From NCBI RefSeq assembly GCF_003937915.1, contig NZ_RHUM01000004.1:252150-316149 (forward strand): 64,000 nucleotides of DNA, written 5' to 3'. Made by a program: the position numbers and the translations under genes. The stretch comes from Erwinia sp. 198 (lineage in GTDB: Bacteria; Pseudomonadota; Gammaproteobacteria; Enterobacterales; Enterobacteriaceae). Shown piece after piece: positions 48,260-59,633 of this stretch (position 1 is the stretch's first letter; each line of letters opens with the position of its first letter). Under the pieces are notes generated by a model. That model saw only the letters and a list, made by a program, of their open reading frames with translations. It had not been told where the DNA came from and searched no databases.

Positions 48260-51067
48260 ATGCAGAACAGCGCGATGAAACCCTGGCTGGACTCCTCCTG
48301 GCTGGCCGGCGCGAATCAGACCTATATAGAGCAGCTCTATGAGGACTATCTGACCGATCCTGACTCTGTCGATGCGGCCTGGAAAACGCTGTTTCAGCAG
48401 CTTCCGGGTCACGGAGTCAGGCCAGAGCAATTCCACTCCACCACTCGCGAATATTTCAAGCGTCTGGCGAAAGATGCCTCTCGCTACACGTCTTCCGTCA
48501 GCGATCCCGACACCAACGCCAAGCAGGTGAAGGTGCTCCAGCTGATTAACGCCTTCCGCTTCCGTGGTCATCAGCAGGCCAATCTCGATCCGCTGGGCCT
48601 GTGGAAACAGGAGCCGGTGCCGGATCTGGATCCTGCGTTTCACGATCTGACCGAAGCCGATTTCCAGGAGACCTTTAACGTAGGTTCCTTCGCCTTCGGC
48701 AAAGATACGATGAAGCTGGCCGATCTGTTCAGCCTGCTGCAGCAAACCTACTGCGGCTCGATCGGCGCGGAATATATGCATATCACCAACACCGAAGAGA
48801 AACGCTGGATCCAGCAGCGGATCGAATCGGTGGCGGGCCAGGCCTCTTTCTCTACCGATGAGAAAAAAGGCTTCCTGAAACAGCTGACCGCTGCGGAAGG
48901 GCTGGAGCGCTATCTGGGGGCGAAATTCCCCGGCGCGAAACGCTTCTCGCTGGAAGGCGGCGATGCGTTGGTGCCGATGCTGAACGAGATGATCCGGCAC
49001 GCGGGTAAAAGCGGCACGCGCGAAGTGGTGCTGGGCATGGCGCACCGTGGTCGTCTGAACGTGCTGATCAACGTGCTGGGCAAAAAGCCGCAGGACCTGT
49101 TCGACGAGTTCTCCGGCAAGCATAAAGAGCATCTTGGCACGGGCGACGTGAAATACCATATGGGCTTCTCGTCCGACGTAGAAACCGAAGGCGGCATGGT
49201 TCACCTGGCGCTGGCGTTTAACCCGTCGCACCTGGAAATCGTCAGTCCGGTAGTCATGGGATCGGTTCGCGCCCGTCTGGATCGTCTGGACGAGCCGCGC
49301 AGCAGCAAAGTGCTGCCGATCACCATCCACGGCGACGCGGCCGTCACCGGCCAGGGCGTGGTGCAGGAAACGCTGAACATGTCGCAGGCGCGCGGCTATG
49401 AAGTTGGCGGCACCGTGCGCATTGTCATCAACAACCAGATTGGTTTCACCACGTCTAATCCGCAGGATGCGCGCTCCACGCAGTACTGTACCGACATCGG
49501 CAAAATGGTGCTGGCGCCGATCTTCCACGTCAACGCTGACGATCCGGAAGCGGTGGCGTTTGTTACCCGCCTGGCGCTTGATTTCCGTAACACCTTTAAG
49601 CGCGACGTCTTTATCGATTTGGTTTGCTACCGCCGCCACGGCCACAACGAAGCCGATGAGCCAAGCGCAACGCAGCCGGTGATGTACCAGAAAATCAAAA
49701 AGCATCCGACGCCGCGTAAGCTTTACGCCGACCGTCTGGAAGCGGAACAGGTCACCAGCCTGGAAGACGCGACGGAGATGGTCAATCTCTATCGCGACGC
49801 GCTGGACGCCGGTGAATGCGTGGTGCCGGAATGGCGTCCGATGAGCCTGCACTCCTTTACCTGGTCGCCTTACCTGAACCACGAGTGGGATGAAAGCTAT
49901 CCGGCGACGCTGGAGCTGCAACGCCTGCAGGCGCTGGCCAGACGTATCAGCACCGTGCCGGAAGCGATTGAAATGCAGTCGCGCGTGGCCAAGATTTACA
50001 ACGACCGCGCTGCGATGGCCGCAGGCGAGAAGCCATTTGACTGGGGCGCAGCGGAAAACCTGGCCTACGCCACGCTGGTAGACGAAGGCATTCCTTGCCG
50101 TCTGTCCGGCGAAGATATGGGCCGCGGCACCTTCTTCCATCGTCACGCGGTGATCCATAATCAGGCCAACGGCTCTACCTATACGCCGTTACAGCATATT
50201 CATAACGGTCAGGGCACGTTCCGCGTCTGGGATTCCGTCCTCTCTGAAGAAGCGGTGCTGGCGTTTGAATACGGTTACGCCACGGCGGAACCGCGCACGC
50301 TGACTATCTGGGAAGCGCAGTTCGGCGACTTCGCCAACGGTGCGCAGGTGGTGATCGACCAGTTCATCAGCTCCGGCGAGCAGAAATGGGGCCGCATGTG
50401 CGGTCTGGTGATGCTGCTGCCGCACGGCTATGAAGGGCAGGGGCCGGAGCACTCCTCCGCGCGTCTGGAACGCTATCTGCAACTCTGCGCCGAGCAGAAC
50501 ATGCAGGTTTGCGTGCCTTCTACGCCGGCGCAGGTTTACCACATGCTGCGTCGTCAGGCGCTGCGCGGAATGCGTCGTCCGCTGGTGGTGATGTCACCGA
50601 AATCGCTGCTGCGTCATCCGCTGGCGGTCTCTTCGCTGGAAGAGTTGGCTAACGGCAGCTTCCAGCCGGCGATTGGCGAAATCGACGATCTCGATCCAAA
50701 AGGCGTCAAGCGCGTGGTGCTCTGCTCCGGAAAAGTCTATTACGATCTGCTGGAAAAGCGGCGTAAAAACGAGCAGACCGACGTGGCTATCGTCCGCATT
50801 GAACAGCTCTATCCGTTCCCGCACAAAGCGGTGCAGGAAAAACTCCAGCAGTACGCGCACGTGCATGATTTTGTCTGGTGTCAGGAAGAGCCGCTGAATC
50901 AGGGTGCCTGGTACTGTAGCCAGCATCATTTCCGTGAGGTAGTGCCGTTTGGCGCTTCATTACGTTACGCCGGTCGTCCCGCTTCGGCCTCGCCGGCAGT
51001 TGGCTATATGTCCGTTCACCAGCAGCAGCAGCAAGATCTGGTTAATGACGCGCTGAACGTTAATTAA
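48260..51067 (+). CDS. sucA: 2-oxoglutarate dehydrogenase E1 SucA
   Basis: Thiamine-diphosphate-dependent decarboxylase of the 2-oxoglutarate dehydrogenase complex. 935 residues (E. coli 933). N-terminal E2-binding segment ([20 protein letters not shown]), [17 protein letters not shown], thiamine motif [30 protein letters not shown], and the transketolase-like C-terminal half ending [14 protein letters not shown]. Confidence 0.97.
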   Translation: MQNSAMKPWLDSSWLAGANQTYIEQLYEDYLTDPDSVDAAWKTLFQQLPGHGVRPEQFHSTTREYFKRLAKDASRYTSSVSDPDTNAKQVKVLQLINAFRFRGHQQANLDPLGLWKQEPVPDLDPAFHDLTEADFQETFNVGSFAFGKDTMKLADLFSLLQQTYCGSIGAEYMHITNTEEKRWIQQRIESVAGQASFSTDEKKGFLKQLTAAEGLERYLGAKFPGAKRFSLEGGDALVPMLNEMIRHAGKSGTREVVLGMAHRGRLNVLINVLGKKPQDLFDEFSGKHKEHLGTGDVKYHMGFSSDVETEGGMVHLALAFNPSHLEIVSPVVMGSVRARLDRLDEPRSSKVLPITIHGDAAVTGQGVVQETLNMSQARGYEVGGTVRIVINNQIGFTTSNPQDARSTQYCTDIGKMVLAPIFHVNADDPEAVAFVTRLALDFRNTFKRDVFIDLVCYRRHGHNEADEPSATQPVMYQKIKKHPTPRKLYADRLEAEQVTSLEDATEMVNLYRDALDAGECVVPEWRPMSLHSFTWSPYLNHEWDESYPATLELQRLQALARRISTVPEAIEMQSRVAKIYNDRAAMAAGEKPFDWGAAENLAYATLVDEGIPCRLSGEDMGRGTFFHRHAVIHNQANGSTYTPLQHIHNGQGTFRVWDSVLSEEAVLAFEYGYATAEPRTLTIWEAQFGDFANGAQVVIDQFISSGEQKWGRMCGLVMLLPHGYEGQGPEHSSARLERYLQLCAEQNMQVCVPSTPAQVYHMLRRQALRGMRRPLVVMSPKSLLRHPLAVSSLEELANGSFQPAIGEIDDLDPKGVKRVVLCSGKVYYDLLEKRRKNEQTDVAIVRIEQLYPFPHKAVQEKLQQYAHVHDFVWCQEEPLNQGAWYCSQHHFREVVPFGASLRYAGRPASASPAVGYMSVHQQQQQDLVNDALNVN

Positions 51068-51081
51068 TTAAAGGAAAAATA

Positions 51082-52296
51082 ATGAGTAGCGTAGATATTC
51101 TCGTTCCCGACCTGCCTGAATCCGTCGCCGACGCCACCGTAGCGACCTGGCACAAAAAACCTGGCGACGCGGTCAGCCGTGACGAAGTGCTGGTAGAAAT
51201 CGAAACCGACAAAGTGGTGCTGGAAGTGCCTGCTTCCGCCGACGGCGTGCTGGAAGCGATTCTGGAAGACGAAGGCGCCACCGTGACGTCTCGTCAGGCG
51301 CTGGGGCGCCTGAAAGAAGGCAACAGCGGCGGCAAAGAAAGCTCCGCCAAAGCGGAAGAGAAAGAGTCTACTCCGGCGGAGCGCCAGAGCGCCTCGCTGT
51401 CCGATTCAAGCAACGACGCGCTCAGCCCGGCTATTCGTCGCCTGATTGCTGAACATGGTCTGGAGCCGTCGGCGATCAAAGGTACCGGCGTGGGCGGACG
51501 TCTGACCCGTGAAGACGTAGAGAAGCACCTGGCGAAAGCGCCAGCTGCCAGGGCCGACGAGCCGAAAGCGGCTGAAGCCGCGCCTTCGCTGGCTGGCCGC
51601 AGTGAAAAACGCGTGCCGATGACTCGTCTGCGTAAGCGTATCGCCGAGCGTCTGCTGGAAGCGAAAAACAGCACCGCGATGCTGACCACGTTTAACGAAG
51701 TCAACATGCAGCCGATCATGAATCTGCGCAAGCAGTACGGCGAAGCCTTCGAGAAGCGCCACGGTATCCGTCTGGGCTTTATGTCCTTCTACCTGAAAGC
51801 GGTGGTGGAAGCCCTGAAGCGCTTCCCGGAAGTTAACGCCTCTATCGACGGCGAAGATGTGGTTTACCACAACTACTTTGACGTCAGCATCGCGGTATCC
51901 ACGCCACGCGGCCTGGTGACGCCGGTACTGAAAGATATCGACGCGCTGGGCATGGCGGATATCGAGAAAAAAATCAAAGAGCTGGCGATCAAAGGCCGTG
52001 ACGGCAAGCTGACCGTAGACGAACTGACCGGCGGTAACTTCACCATTACCAACGGCGGCGTCTTCGGCTCGCTGATGTCCACGCCGATCATCAACCCACC
52101 ACAGAGCGCCATTCTGGGGATGCACGCGATCAAAGATCGCCCGATGGCGGTCAATGGTCAGGTGGTGATCCTGCCAATGATGTATCTGGCGCTCTCTTAC
52201 GATCATCGCCTGATCGACGGCAAAGAGTCCGTGAGCTTCCTGGTAGCGATCAAAGAGCTGCTGGAAGATCCGTCTCGTCTGCTGCTGGACGTTTAA
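51082..52296 (+). CDS. sucB: 2-oxoglutarate dehydrogenase E2 (dihydrolipoyl succinyltransferase) SucB
   Basis: Core of the complex. One lipoyl domain with Lys44 ([12 protein letters not shown]), a Ser/Glu/Lys linker, an E1/E3-binding domain ([24 protein letters not shown], near 113-136) and the catalytic domain with His375 and Asp379 (SYDHRLIDG). 404 residues. 14 nt after sucA, with AAAGGAAAAAT before the ATG. Confidence 0.97.
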   Translation: MSSVDILVPDLPESVADATVATWHKKPGDAVSRDEVLVEIETDKVVLEVPASADGVLEAILEDEGATVTSRQALGRLKEGNSGGKESSAKAEEKESTPAERQSASLSDSSNDALSPAIRRLIAEHGLEPSAIKGTGVGGRLTREDVEKHLAKAPAARADEPKAAEAAPSLAGRSEKRVPMTRLRKRIAERLLEAKNSTAMLTTFNEVNMQPIMNLRKQYGEAFEKRHGIRLGFMSFYLKAVVEALKRFPEVNASIDGEDVVYHNYFDVSIAVSTPRGLVTPVLKDIDALGMADIEKKIKELAIKGRDGKLTVDELTGGNFTITNGGVFGSLMSTPIINPPQSAILGMHAIKDRPMAVNGQVVILPMMYLALSYDHRLIDGKESVSFLVAIKELLEDPSRLLLDV

Positions 52297-52306
52297 TTCC
52301 TGTCGG

Positions 52307-52324
52307 GCGCGGTGAAAACCGCGC
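52307..52324 (+). other. GNRA-capped hairpin between sucB and sucC
   Basis: GCGCGGT-GAAA-ACCGCGC: a 7-bp GC-rich stem with a GAAA tetraloop, 10 nt past sucB and without a T-run. Probably an mRNA stability or processing element in the 106-nt sucB-sucC spacer. Confidence 0.5.
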
Positions 52325-52402
52325 TCAACCCTATGTGTGGCCAAAGCGCTGGCATACTGCCGCATTTGGCCAAGTCTTTTCCGAACTGGATGGATTAACA
52401 AC

Positions 52403-53569
52403 ATGAACTTACATGAATATCAGGCAAAACAGCTGTTCGGCCGGTATGGTTTACCGGCACCTGTCGGCTATGCCTGCACCACTCCACGCGAAGCAGAAGA
52501 AGCCGCTTCTAAAATTGGCGCTGGCCCGTGGGTCGTGAAATGTCAGGTTCATGCCGGAGGCCGTGGTAAAGCGGGCGGCGTGAAGGTAGTAAAAAGCAAA
52601 GAAGAGATCCGCGCGTTTGCCGAGCACTGGCTGGGCAAGCGTCTGACCACTTACCAGACCGACGCTAACGGTCAGCCGGTCAACCAGATCCTGGTGGAAG
52701 CGGCGACCGATATCGATCAGGAACTTTACCTGGGCGCGGTCGTGGATCGCGGCACCCGTCGCGTAGTGTTTATGGCTTCGACCGAAGGCGGCGTGGAAAT
52801 CGAAAAAGTGGCGGAAGAGACGCCGCACCTGATCCATAAAATGGCGCTGGATCCGTTAACCGGCCCACAGCCTTACCAGGGCCGCGAGCTGGCGTTCAAA
52901 CTGGGCCTGACCGGCAAACAGGTTGGTCAGTTCACCAAAATCTTTATGGGTCTGGCAACCATGTTCCTGGAGCGCGATCTGGCGCTGGTCGAAATTAACC
53001 CGCTGGTGATCACTAAGCAGGGCGATCTGATCTGCCTGGACGGCAAGCTGGGCGCAGACGGCAACGCGCTGTTCCGCCAGCCGGAGCTGCGTGAAATGCG
53101 CGATCCAAGCCAGGAAGACTCCCGCGAAGCGCACGCTGCGCAGTGGGAACTGAACTACGTGGCGCTGGAAGGCAACATCGGCTGTATGGTTAACGGCGCA
53201 GGCCTGGCGATGGGCACCATGGACATCGTCAAGCTGAGCGGCGGCCAGCCTGCTAACTTCCTGGACGTTGGCGGCGGTGCCACCAAAGAGCGCGTGACCG
53301 AAGCGTTCAAAATCATCCTTTCCGACGACGCGGTGAAGGCCGTCTTCGTCAACATCTTCGGCGGCATCGTCCGCTGCGACCTGATTGCTGACGGCATCAT
53401 CGGCGCGGTAGCGGAAGTGGGCGTTAACGTACCGGTCGTGGTGCGTCTGGAAGGAAACAATGCCGAGCTGGGCGCGCAGAAACTGGCGGACAGCGGCCTG
53501 AATATTATTGCAGCAACCAGCCTGAGCGACGCGGCGCAGCGCGTTGTTGCCGCAGCGGAGGGTAAATAA
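52403..53569 (+). CDS. sucC: Succinyl-CoA synthetase beta subunit SucC
   Basis: Forms succinyl-CoA synthetase with SucD. 388 residues, family start [20 protein letters not shown] with an ATP-grasp domain ([18 protein letters not shown]) and the [13 protein letters not shown] / [13 protein letters not shown] regions near the CoA partner. I chose ATG 52403 by this match. The stop overlaps the sucD ATG (TAATG). Confidence 0.97.
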   Translation: MNLHEYQAKQLFGRYGLPAPVGYACTTPREAEEAASKIGAGPWVVKCQVHAGGRGKAGGVKVVKSKEEIRAFAEHWLGKRLTTYQTDANGQPVNQILVEAATDIDQELYLGAVVDRGTRRVVFMASTEGGVEIEKVAEETPHLIHKMALDPLTGPQPYQGRELAFKLGLTGKQVGQFTKIFMGLATMFLERDLALVEINPLVITKQGDLICLDGKLGADGNALFRQPELREMRDPSQEDSREAHAAQWELNYVALEGNIGCMVNGAGLAMGTMDIVKLSGGQPANFLDVGGGATKERVTEAFKIILSDDAVKAVFVNIFGGIVRCDLIADGIIGAVAEVGVNVPVVVRLEGNNAELGAQKLADSGLNIIAATSLSDAAQRVVAAAEGK

Positions 53570-54441
53570 TGTCCATTCTGATCGATAAAAACACCAAGGT
53601 AATCTGCCAGGGCTTCACCGGCGGACAGGGCACTTTCCACTCCGAGCAGGCGCTGGCTTACGGCACGCAGCTGGTTGGCGGCGTGACCCCGGGCAAAGGC
53701 GGCACCGAGCATCTGGGCCTGCCGGTGTTTAATACCGTGCGTGAAGCGGTAGAAGCCACTGGCGCAACCGCCTCCGTCATTTACGTTCCGGCGCCGTTCT
53801 GTAAAGACGGCATTCTGGAAGCGATTGACGCTGGCATCAAACTGATTATCACCATCACCGAAGGTATCCCTACGCTGGATATGCTGACCGTGAAGGTGAA
53901 GCTGGATGAAGCGGGCGTGCGTATGATTGGCCCGAACTGCCCTGGCGTCATCACCCCGGGCGAATGCAAAATCGGCATCATGCCGGGTCACATTCATAAG
54001 CCAGGCCGTATCGGTATCGTCTCCCGCTCCGGCACGCTGACCTATGAAGCCGTGAAGCAGACTACCGATATCGGTTACGGCCAGTCTACCTGTGTGGGCA
54101 TCGGTGGCGATCCGATCCCTGGCTCTAACTTTATCGATATTCTGAAACTGTTCCAGGACGATCCGCAGACTGAAGCGATCGTCATGATCGGCGAAATCGG
54201 CGGCAGTGCGGAAGAAGAAGCCGCCGCCTTTATTAAAGAGCACGTGACCAAGCCGGTTGTCGGCTATATCGCAGGCGTTACCGCGCCGAAAGGCAAGCGT
54301 ATGGGCCACGCGGGCGCGATTATCGCAGGCGGTAAAGGCACGGCGGACGAGAAATTCGCTGCGCTGGAAGCGGCCGGGGTGAAAACCGTTCGCAGCCTGG
54401 CCGATATCGGCGACGCGGTGAAAGCGGTTCTGCCGCAGTAA
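53569..54441 (+). CDS. sucD: Succinyl-CoA synthetase alpha subunit SucD
   Basis: CoA-binding subunit with the phospho-histidine. 290 residues; N-terminal [22 protein letters not shown], CoA site, and phosphorylated His247 ([14 protein letters not shown]). Translationally coupled to sucC. Its short 3' UTR ends in a strong terminator; in E. coli the equivalent 3' end gives the SdhX sRNA, but the UTR here is only about 45 nt, so I do not call that RNA. Confidence 0.97.
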   Translation: MSILIDKNTKVICQGFTGGQGTFHSEQALAYGTQLVGGVTPGKGGTEHLGLPVFNTVREAVEATGATASVIYVPAPFCKDGILEAIDAGIKLIITITEGIPTLDMLTVKVKLDEAGVRMIGPNCPGVITPGECKIGIMPGHIHKPGRIGIVSRSGTLTYEAVKQTTDIGYGQSTCVGIGGDPIPGSNFIDILKLFQDDPQTEAIVMIGEIGGSAEEEAAAFIKEHVTKPVVGYIAGVTAPKGKRMGHAGAIIAGGKGTADEKFAALEAAGVKTVRSLADIGDAVKAVLPQ

Positions 54442-54463
54442 GCCGGATCCGTCTCCTCATCAG

Positions 54464-54487
54464 GGCTGCCTCAGGGCAGCCTTTTTT
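54464..54487 (+). terminator. Terminator of sdhCDAB-sucABCD
   Basis: GGCTGCC-TCAG-GGCAGCC followed by TTTTTT, 22 nt past sucD. Confidence 0.93.
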
Positions 54488-55002
54488 ATTTTTGCATGCG
54501 TTCCGGAATATTGGTTAAGCTTTCTTATTAATAGACTAATATACCGCAAGGGTTTCTGAAAAATAGCGCGGGATAATTAATCTGGCCGGTATATATTACA
54601 CAATTGTTTCCTGTATTGAATATTGATTAAATTAAGTTCTCATCTTTGTTAAAATAAAAAATCCCATATTTACTTTATCGTAATTAATTAATCGCGATCA
54701 AAGAAACGCAAGTTATTTACTCTTCCGGGGCTGGCTAAAAACCAGCTTTGGGATTAAATTGCCCTGCATCATAAAATCAGCTTTACGCTTTTAATTATAA
54801 AAAGGGACTTCCTGCGTCGATCGCAAATTTTCACGATCTCTATCCTGCAAAAACAGCAACGGCGCGGGCCCGCTGATTTTTTCTCATTAAGATTGTTCAC
54901 TTACCTACAGGGTTACGTCATCCCAATAAGGAGCGATCCTGTTGCGCCATACGCTGGCCGCCCGGCGCATGGACAAAACTGAGCACGGAGCAAGGAGTCA
55001 AC
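54488..55002. promoter_or_regulatory. cydA upstream control region
   Basis: About 515 nt with no convincing ORF, AT-rich in its middle, consistent with the multi-promoter ArcA/FNR-controlled region of E. coli cydA. Several TTAATTAA-like tracts lie around 54600-54700. AAGGAGTCAAC precedes cydA. Confidence 0.6.
54688..54701. promoter_or_regulatory. FNR-like box upstream of cydA
   Basis: TTAAT-CGCG-ATCAA matches the FNR consensus TTGAT-N4-ATCAA at 9 of 10 positions. FNR represses cydA in E. coli under full anaerobiosis. Confidence 0.5.
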
Positions 55003-56562
55003 ATGTTAGATGTGGTCGAACTGTCGCGTTTACAGTTTGCGCTAACGGCGATGTACCATTTTCTGTTTGTACCTTTAACGCTGGGAATGGCGTTTTTACT
55101 GGCAATAATGGAAACGGTTTATGTGCTGTCAGGCAAACAAATCTATAAAGATATGACGAAATTTTGGGGGAAACTCTTCGGTATTAACTTTGCGCTTGGC
55201 GTGGCCACCGGCCTGACGATGGAATTCCAGTTCGGCACCAACTGGTCTTATTATTCCCATTATGTCGGCGATATATTCGGAGCGCCGCTGGCTATTGAAG
55301 GCCTGATGGCTTTTTTCCTTGAATCCACCTTTGTCGGCATGTTCTTTTTCGGCTGGGATCGGCTGAGTAAAATACAGCACCTGACGTGCACCTGGCTGCT
55401 GGCGTTAGGCTCTAACCTGTCGGCGCTGTGGATCCTGGTGGCGAACGGCTGGATGCAGAATCCCGTCGGCTCAGAATTCAATTTTGAAACCATGCGCATG
55501 GAGATGGTCAGCTTTTCTGAACTGATCCTCAATCCGGTGGCGCAGGTCAAATTCGTGCATACCGTTGCGGCAGGCTACACCTGCGGCGCCATGTTCATTA
55601 TGGGCATCAGCGCCTTTTATCTGTTGCGCGGTCGCGATATTGCTTTTGCCAGGCGCTCTTTTGCTATTGCCGCCAGCTTCGGCATGGCGGCGGTGCTGGC
55701 CGTGATCCTGCTGGGCGACGAATCGGGCTATGTGGTCGGCGACGTGCAGAAAACCAAGCTTGCCGCTATCGAAGCGGAATGGGAAACGCAGCCCGCGCCG
55801 GCGGCCTTTACGCTGTTCGGCCTGCCCGACCAGCAGGCGCAGCAGAACCGGTACGCCATTCAGGTCCCCTGGGCGCTGGGGCTGATCGCTACCCGCTCTG
55901 TGGATCAACAGGTTACCGGCATCAAAGATCTGATGGCGCAGCATGAGATCCGCATCCGCAACGGGATGCGCGCTTACCAGCTGCTGGAACAGCTACGGGA
56001 AGGCAACAGCGATCCGGCTGTGCGCGCCGCCTTTAACCAGGCTAAGCAGGATTTGGGCTACGGGCTGCTGCTGAAACGCTATACGCCAAACGTAGCCGAC
56101 GCCAGCGAGGCGCAGATCCGTCAGGCCACGCAGGATTCTATCCCACGCGTCGCGCCGCTTTACTTCGCGTTTCGCATCATGGTGGCGTGCGGCGTGCTGA
56201 TGCTGCTGGTTACCCTCTGCTGTTTCTGGAGCGTTATTCGCAACCGCATCGGCCAGAGCCGCTTCCTGCTGAAATGCGCGCTGTACGGTATCCCGCTGCC
56301 GTGGATTGCGGCGGAAGCCGGCTGGTTTGTCGCCGAGTACGGCCGCCAGCCGTGGGCGATTGGCGAAGTGCTGCCGACGGCCGTTGCCAACTCATCGCTG
56401 ACCACGGGGCAAATCCTGTTTTCGCTGCTGCTTATCTGCGGGCTTTACACGCTGTTTTTGATTGCCGAGATGTACCTGATGTTTAAGTTCGGCAGGCGTG
56501 GGCCGAGCAGCCTGAAAACAGGGCGTTATCACTTTGAACAGGCTACCGGAACAGGAGTTTAA
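55003..56562 (+). CDS. cydA: Cytochrome bd-I ubiquinol oxidase subunit I CydA
   Basis: Catalytic heme subunit of the high-oxygen-affinity oxidase. 519 residues; high-spin heme ligand His19 ([14 protein letters not shown]), His near 186 ([13 protein letters not shown]) and the conserved GRQPW of the quinol side near 445. The long periplasmic Q-loop of the E. coli type is present (about 250-380). First gene of cydABX. Confidence 0.97.
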   Translation: MLDVVELSRLQFALTAMYHFLFVPLTLGMAFLLAIMETVYVLSGKQIYKDMTKFWGKLFGINFALGVATGLTMEFQFGTNWSYYSHYVGDIFGAPLAIEGLMAFFLESTFVGMFFFGWDRLSKIQHLTCTWLLALGSNLSALWILVANGWMQNPVGSEFNFETMRMEMVSFSELILNPVAQVKFVHTVAAGYTCGAMFIMGISAFYLLRGRDIAFARRSFAIAASFGMAAVLAVILLGDESGYVVGDVQKTKLAAIEAEWETQPAPAAFTLFGLPDQQAQQNRYAIQVPWALGLIATRSVDQQVTGIKDLMAQHEIRIRNGMRAYQLLEQLREGNSDPAVRAAFNQAKQDLGYGLLLKRYTPNVADASEAQIRQATQDSIPRVAPLYFAFRIMVACGVLMLLVTLCCFWSVIRNRIGQSRFLLKCALYGIPLPWIAAEAGWFVAEYGRQPWAIGEVLPTAVANSSLTTGQILFSLLLICGLYTLFLIAEMYLMFKFGRRGPSSLKTGRYHFEQATGTGV

Positions 56563-56564
56563 CC

Positions 56565-57704
56565 ATGATCACCTATGAACTGTTGCGTTTCGTCTGGTGG
56601 GTGCTGATTGGCGTGCTGCTGATCGGCTTTGCGGTTACCGACGGGTTTGATATGGGCGTTGGAATGCTTGGCCGCCTGATTGGCCGCAACGACGTTGAGC
56701 GCCGTATTATGATCAATACCATCGCGCCGCACTGGGACGGTAACCAGGTATGGCTTATCACCGCCGGCGGCGCGCTGTTTGCCGCCTGGCCAATGGTCTA
56801 CGCCGCCGCCTTTTCCGGCTTTTATGTGGCGATGATGCTGGTGCTGGCCGCGCTGTTTTTCCGGCCGGTAGGATTCGACTACCGTTCCAAAATAGAAAAT
56901 CCGCGCTGGCGCGGCATGTGGGACTGGGGCATTTTTATCGGCAGCTTCGTGCCGCCGCTGGTTATCGGCGTGGCGTTTGGCAACCTGCTGCAGGGCGTGC
57001 CTTTCTATGCCGATGAATACCTGCGCCTGTTTTACACCGGCAGCTTCTTTCGGCTGCTGAACCCGTTTGCGCTGCTGGCAGGCGTGGTCAGCGTCGCCAT
57101 GATCCTGACCCAGGGCGCCACTTACCTGCAAATGCGCACCACGGGTGAATTACACCTGAGATCCAAAACGATCGCGCAGATCGCTACGCTGGTGATGATG
57201 GCAGGCTTCGCGCTGGCTGGTGTTTGGGTGAAGTACGGCATTGAAGGCTATCAGCTGGTGTCCACGCTGGATCACAATGCGGCTTCCAATCCGCTGGCGA
57301 AGGAGGTTACCCGCGTAGCGGGCGGCTGGCTGATGAATTTTACCCACCAACCGCTGCTGTGGGCTATCCCGGCGCTGGGCGTGCTGCTGCCGCTGTTCAC
57401 CGTTATCTGCTCGCGAATGAATAAAGGCGGCTGGGCGTTTCTTTGCTCTTCGCTGACGGTAGCCTGCGTGATCCTGACGGCAGGCGTGGCGATGTTCCCG
57501 TTTGTGATGCCTTCCAGCAGCATGATGAACCATAGCCTGACCATGTGGGACGCAACTTCCAGCCTGCTGACGCTGAAAATCATGACCGTTACGGCCGCGA
57601 TCTTTGTGCCGCTCATTCTGATCTACAGCAGCTGGTGCTACTACAAAATGTTTGGCCGCATCACGCGCGCGCAGATCGAAGCCAACACGCATTCGCTTTA
57701 TTGA
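56565..57704 (+). CDS. cydB: Cytochrome bd-I ubiquinol oxidase subunit II CydB
   Basis: Membrane partner of CydA, 379 residues with about eight helices. Family motifs WWVLIGVLLIGFAVTDGFDMGVGML and NTIAPHWDGNQVWLITAGGALFAAWP are intact. 2 nt after cydA, so tightly coupled. Confidence 0.97.
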   Translation: MITYELLRFVWWVLIGVLLIGFAVTDGFDMGVGMLGRLIGRNDVERRIMINTIAPHWDGNQVWLITAGGALFAAWPMVYAAAFSGFYVAMMLVLAALFFRPVGFDYRSKIENPRWRGMWDWGIFIGSFVPPLVIGVAFGNLLQGVPFYADEYLRLFYTGSFFRLLNPFALLAGVVSVAMILTQGATYLQMRTTGELHLRSKTIAQIATLVMMAGFALAGVWVKYGIEGYQLVSTLDHNAASNPLAKEVTRVAGGWLMNFTHQPLLWAIPALGVLLPLFTVICSRMNKGGWAFLCSSLTVACVILTAGVAMFPFVMPSSSMMNHSLTMWDATSSLLTLKIMTVTAAIFVPLILIYSSWCYYKMFGRITRAQIEANTHSLY

Positions 57705-57719
57705 TTAAGGAGCAGAACG

Positions 57720-57815
57720 ATGTGGTATTTTGCCTGGATCCTCGGCACGCTGCTGGCCTGTGCCATCGGTGTGATTACCGCGCTGGCTATCGAACATGTC
57801 GATAAGAGCGCATAA
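57720..57815 (+). CDS. cydX: Cytochrome bd-I accessory subunit CydX
   Basis: A 31-residue single-helix protein starting MWYFAWILGTLLACAIGVIT, nearly identical to the first 25 residues of E. coli CydX (37 residues), then a shorter tail HVDKSA. TAAGGAGCAG precedes the ATG, 15 nt after cydB. It stabilises the oxidase. The ybgE gene that follows cydX in E. coli is absent. Confidence 0.95.
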   Translation: MWYFAWILGTLLACAIGVITALAIEHVDKSA

Positions 57816-57849
57816 AAAAATTTGCTGCCTGCCGTAAAAAAAGCGGGAT

Positions 57850-57879
57850 AAAAACGGGCTGGTTTGCCGGTCCGTTTTT
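57850..57879 (+). terminator. Terminator of cydABX
   Basis: AAAAACGG and CCGTTTTT form an 8-bp stem with a 14-nt loop that has an inner GGC/GCC pairing; the T-run ends the second arm. Located 35 nt after cydX. Confidence 0.75.
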
Positions 57880-58081
57880 GCTGCTCGTCTTCGCTGCTCT
57901 CTTCCGTTAACCGCGCTTTTTTCAGCCCTGGGTTATGTCAGTAAACGTTTAAGATTTCTCCCTAAATCCACATAATTGTTTCCGGAAGATAATTATTTTG
58001 TTTAGCCTCTGGCAATCCATTCCAAAGGCGTATGCTCTTGCGTATAGTAGCAACGTTTAAAAAGTTATACCGGGATGTAGA

Positions 58082-59169
<1,088 letters not shown>

Positions 59170-59178
59170 GAGTGACCT

Positions 59179-59607
59179 ATGGCCAGAACGCGCGGTCGTC
59201 GTAAACGCGACCTGAAGTCCGAAATCAACATTGTTCCGCTGCTCGACGTTCTGCTGGTACTGCTGCTGATCTTTATGGCGACGGCACCGATCATCACCCA
59301 GAGCGTGGAGGTGGATCTGCCGGACGCCACGGATTCCAAAACGGTTTCCAGCGACGATAATCCGCCGGTGATTGTCGAAGTGGCGGGCGTTGGACAATAC
59401 ACCCTGGTGGTCGATCACGATCGCATGGAACAGCTGCCGCCGGAGCAGGTCGTCGCTGAAGCGCAGCGCCGTATCGAAGCGAATCCGAAGACGGTGTTTC
59501 TGATCGGCGGCGCGAAAGAGGTGCCTTACGATGAGATCATCAAGGCGCTGAACCTGCTGCATCAGGCGGGCGTGAAGTCGGTTGGATTAATGACGCAGCC
59601 GATTTAA
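59179..59607 (+). CDS. tolR: Tol-Pal motor protein TolR
   Basis: ExbD-type partner of TolQ, 142 residues. One helix at about 18-38 with the proton-conducting Asp23 (NIVPLLDVLLVLLL), and a periplasmic domain. AGGAGTGACCT precedes the ATG. Confidence 0.97.
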   Translation: MARTRGRRKRDLKSEINIVPLLDVLLVLLLIFMATAPIITQSVEVDLPDATDSKTVSSDDNPPVIVEVAGVGQYTLVVDHDRMEQLPPEQVVAEAQRRIEANPKTVFLIGGAKEVPYDEIIKALNLLHQAGVKSVGLMTQPI

Positions 59608-59633
59608 TTTCGGACCGTTTTTGGGAATCGAAA

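Noticed and set aside
48221..50158. 645-codon frame antisense to sucA
   Set aside because: It covers the well-identified sucA frame; long antisense frames are common in GC-rich coding sequence and the product shows no family features.
54442..54490. SdhX (RybD) sRNA from the sucD 3' UTR
   Set aside because: The UTR is only about 45 nt including the terminator, and I could not recognise the SdhX seed, so I annotated only the terminator.
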